From NCBI GenBank assembly GCA_949841235.1, contig CATKZA010000113.1:1-6388 (forward strand): DNA of 6,388 bases. The letters are read 5' to 3'. Each line of letters begins with the position of its first letter. Within the stretch, counting starts at the first letter, position 1. Source of the DNA: an uncultured Clostridiaceae bacterium. GTDB taxonomy: Bacteria; Bacillota; Clostridia; Lachnospirales; Lachnospiraceae. A program made the position numbers and the translations under genes. Below the pieces are notes generated by a model. That model was not told where the DNA came from. It did no database searches and was given only the letters and a program-made list of their open reading frames with translations. This document shows, piece after piece, positions 6,373 to 6,388 of this stretch.

Positions 6373-6388
6373 AAATATCTAGGAAAAG

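Overview
The window holds one 5'-truncated and three complete genes, all read from the minus strand, so transcription runs from high to low coordinates. Shine-Dalgarno sites of the AGGAG type, moderate G+C and tightly overlapping genes for multi-membrane-pass GGDEF/EAL proteins suggest a Gram-positive anaerobe of the Clostridia, perhaps Lachnospiraceae. That assignment is inferred from protein style, not from a marker gene.

Layout, in order of transcription. (1) 6308-4305: a membrane-bound diguanylate cyclase with a Cache-like extracytoplasmic sensor, a PAS-like domain and an intact GGDEF domain. (2) 4378-2453: a seven-helix membrane protein with a degenerate GGDEF domain and a degenerate EAL domain, predicted to be catalytically dead. 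(3) 2460-481: a second seven-helix protein of the same architecture, with a degenerate GGDEF domain but all catalytic residues of an EAL phosphodiesterase. (4) A 151-base gap (330-480) with an inverted repeat, a weak promoter candidate and two very short ORFs. (5) 329 to the window edge: the N-terminal part of a class II (fuculose-phosphate type) aldolase.

Genes 1-3 overlap (74 nt, then 8 nt) and are very likely one operon. Together they look like a self-contained cyclic-di-GMP module: one enzyme that makes the messenger in response to an external ligand, one that degrades it, and a pseudo-enzyme paralogue between them that may sense or scaffold. The aldolase is probably a separate metabolic gene, although no clear terminator separates it from the operon.

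The points most worth a second look are the active/dead tandem pair of seven-helix EAL proteins, the unusual 74-nt overlap with an out-of-family C-terminal tail on the cyclase (possibly a frameshift), and the small ORF that starts on an ATGA overlap with the phosphodiesterase stop codon.
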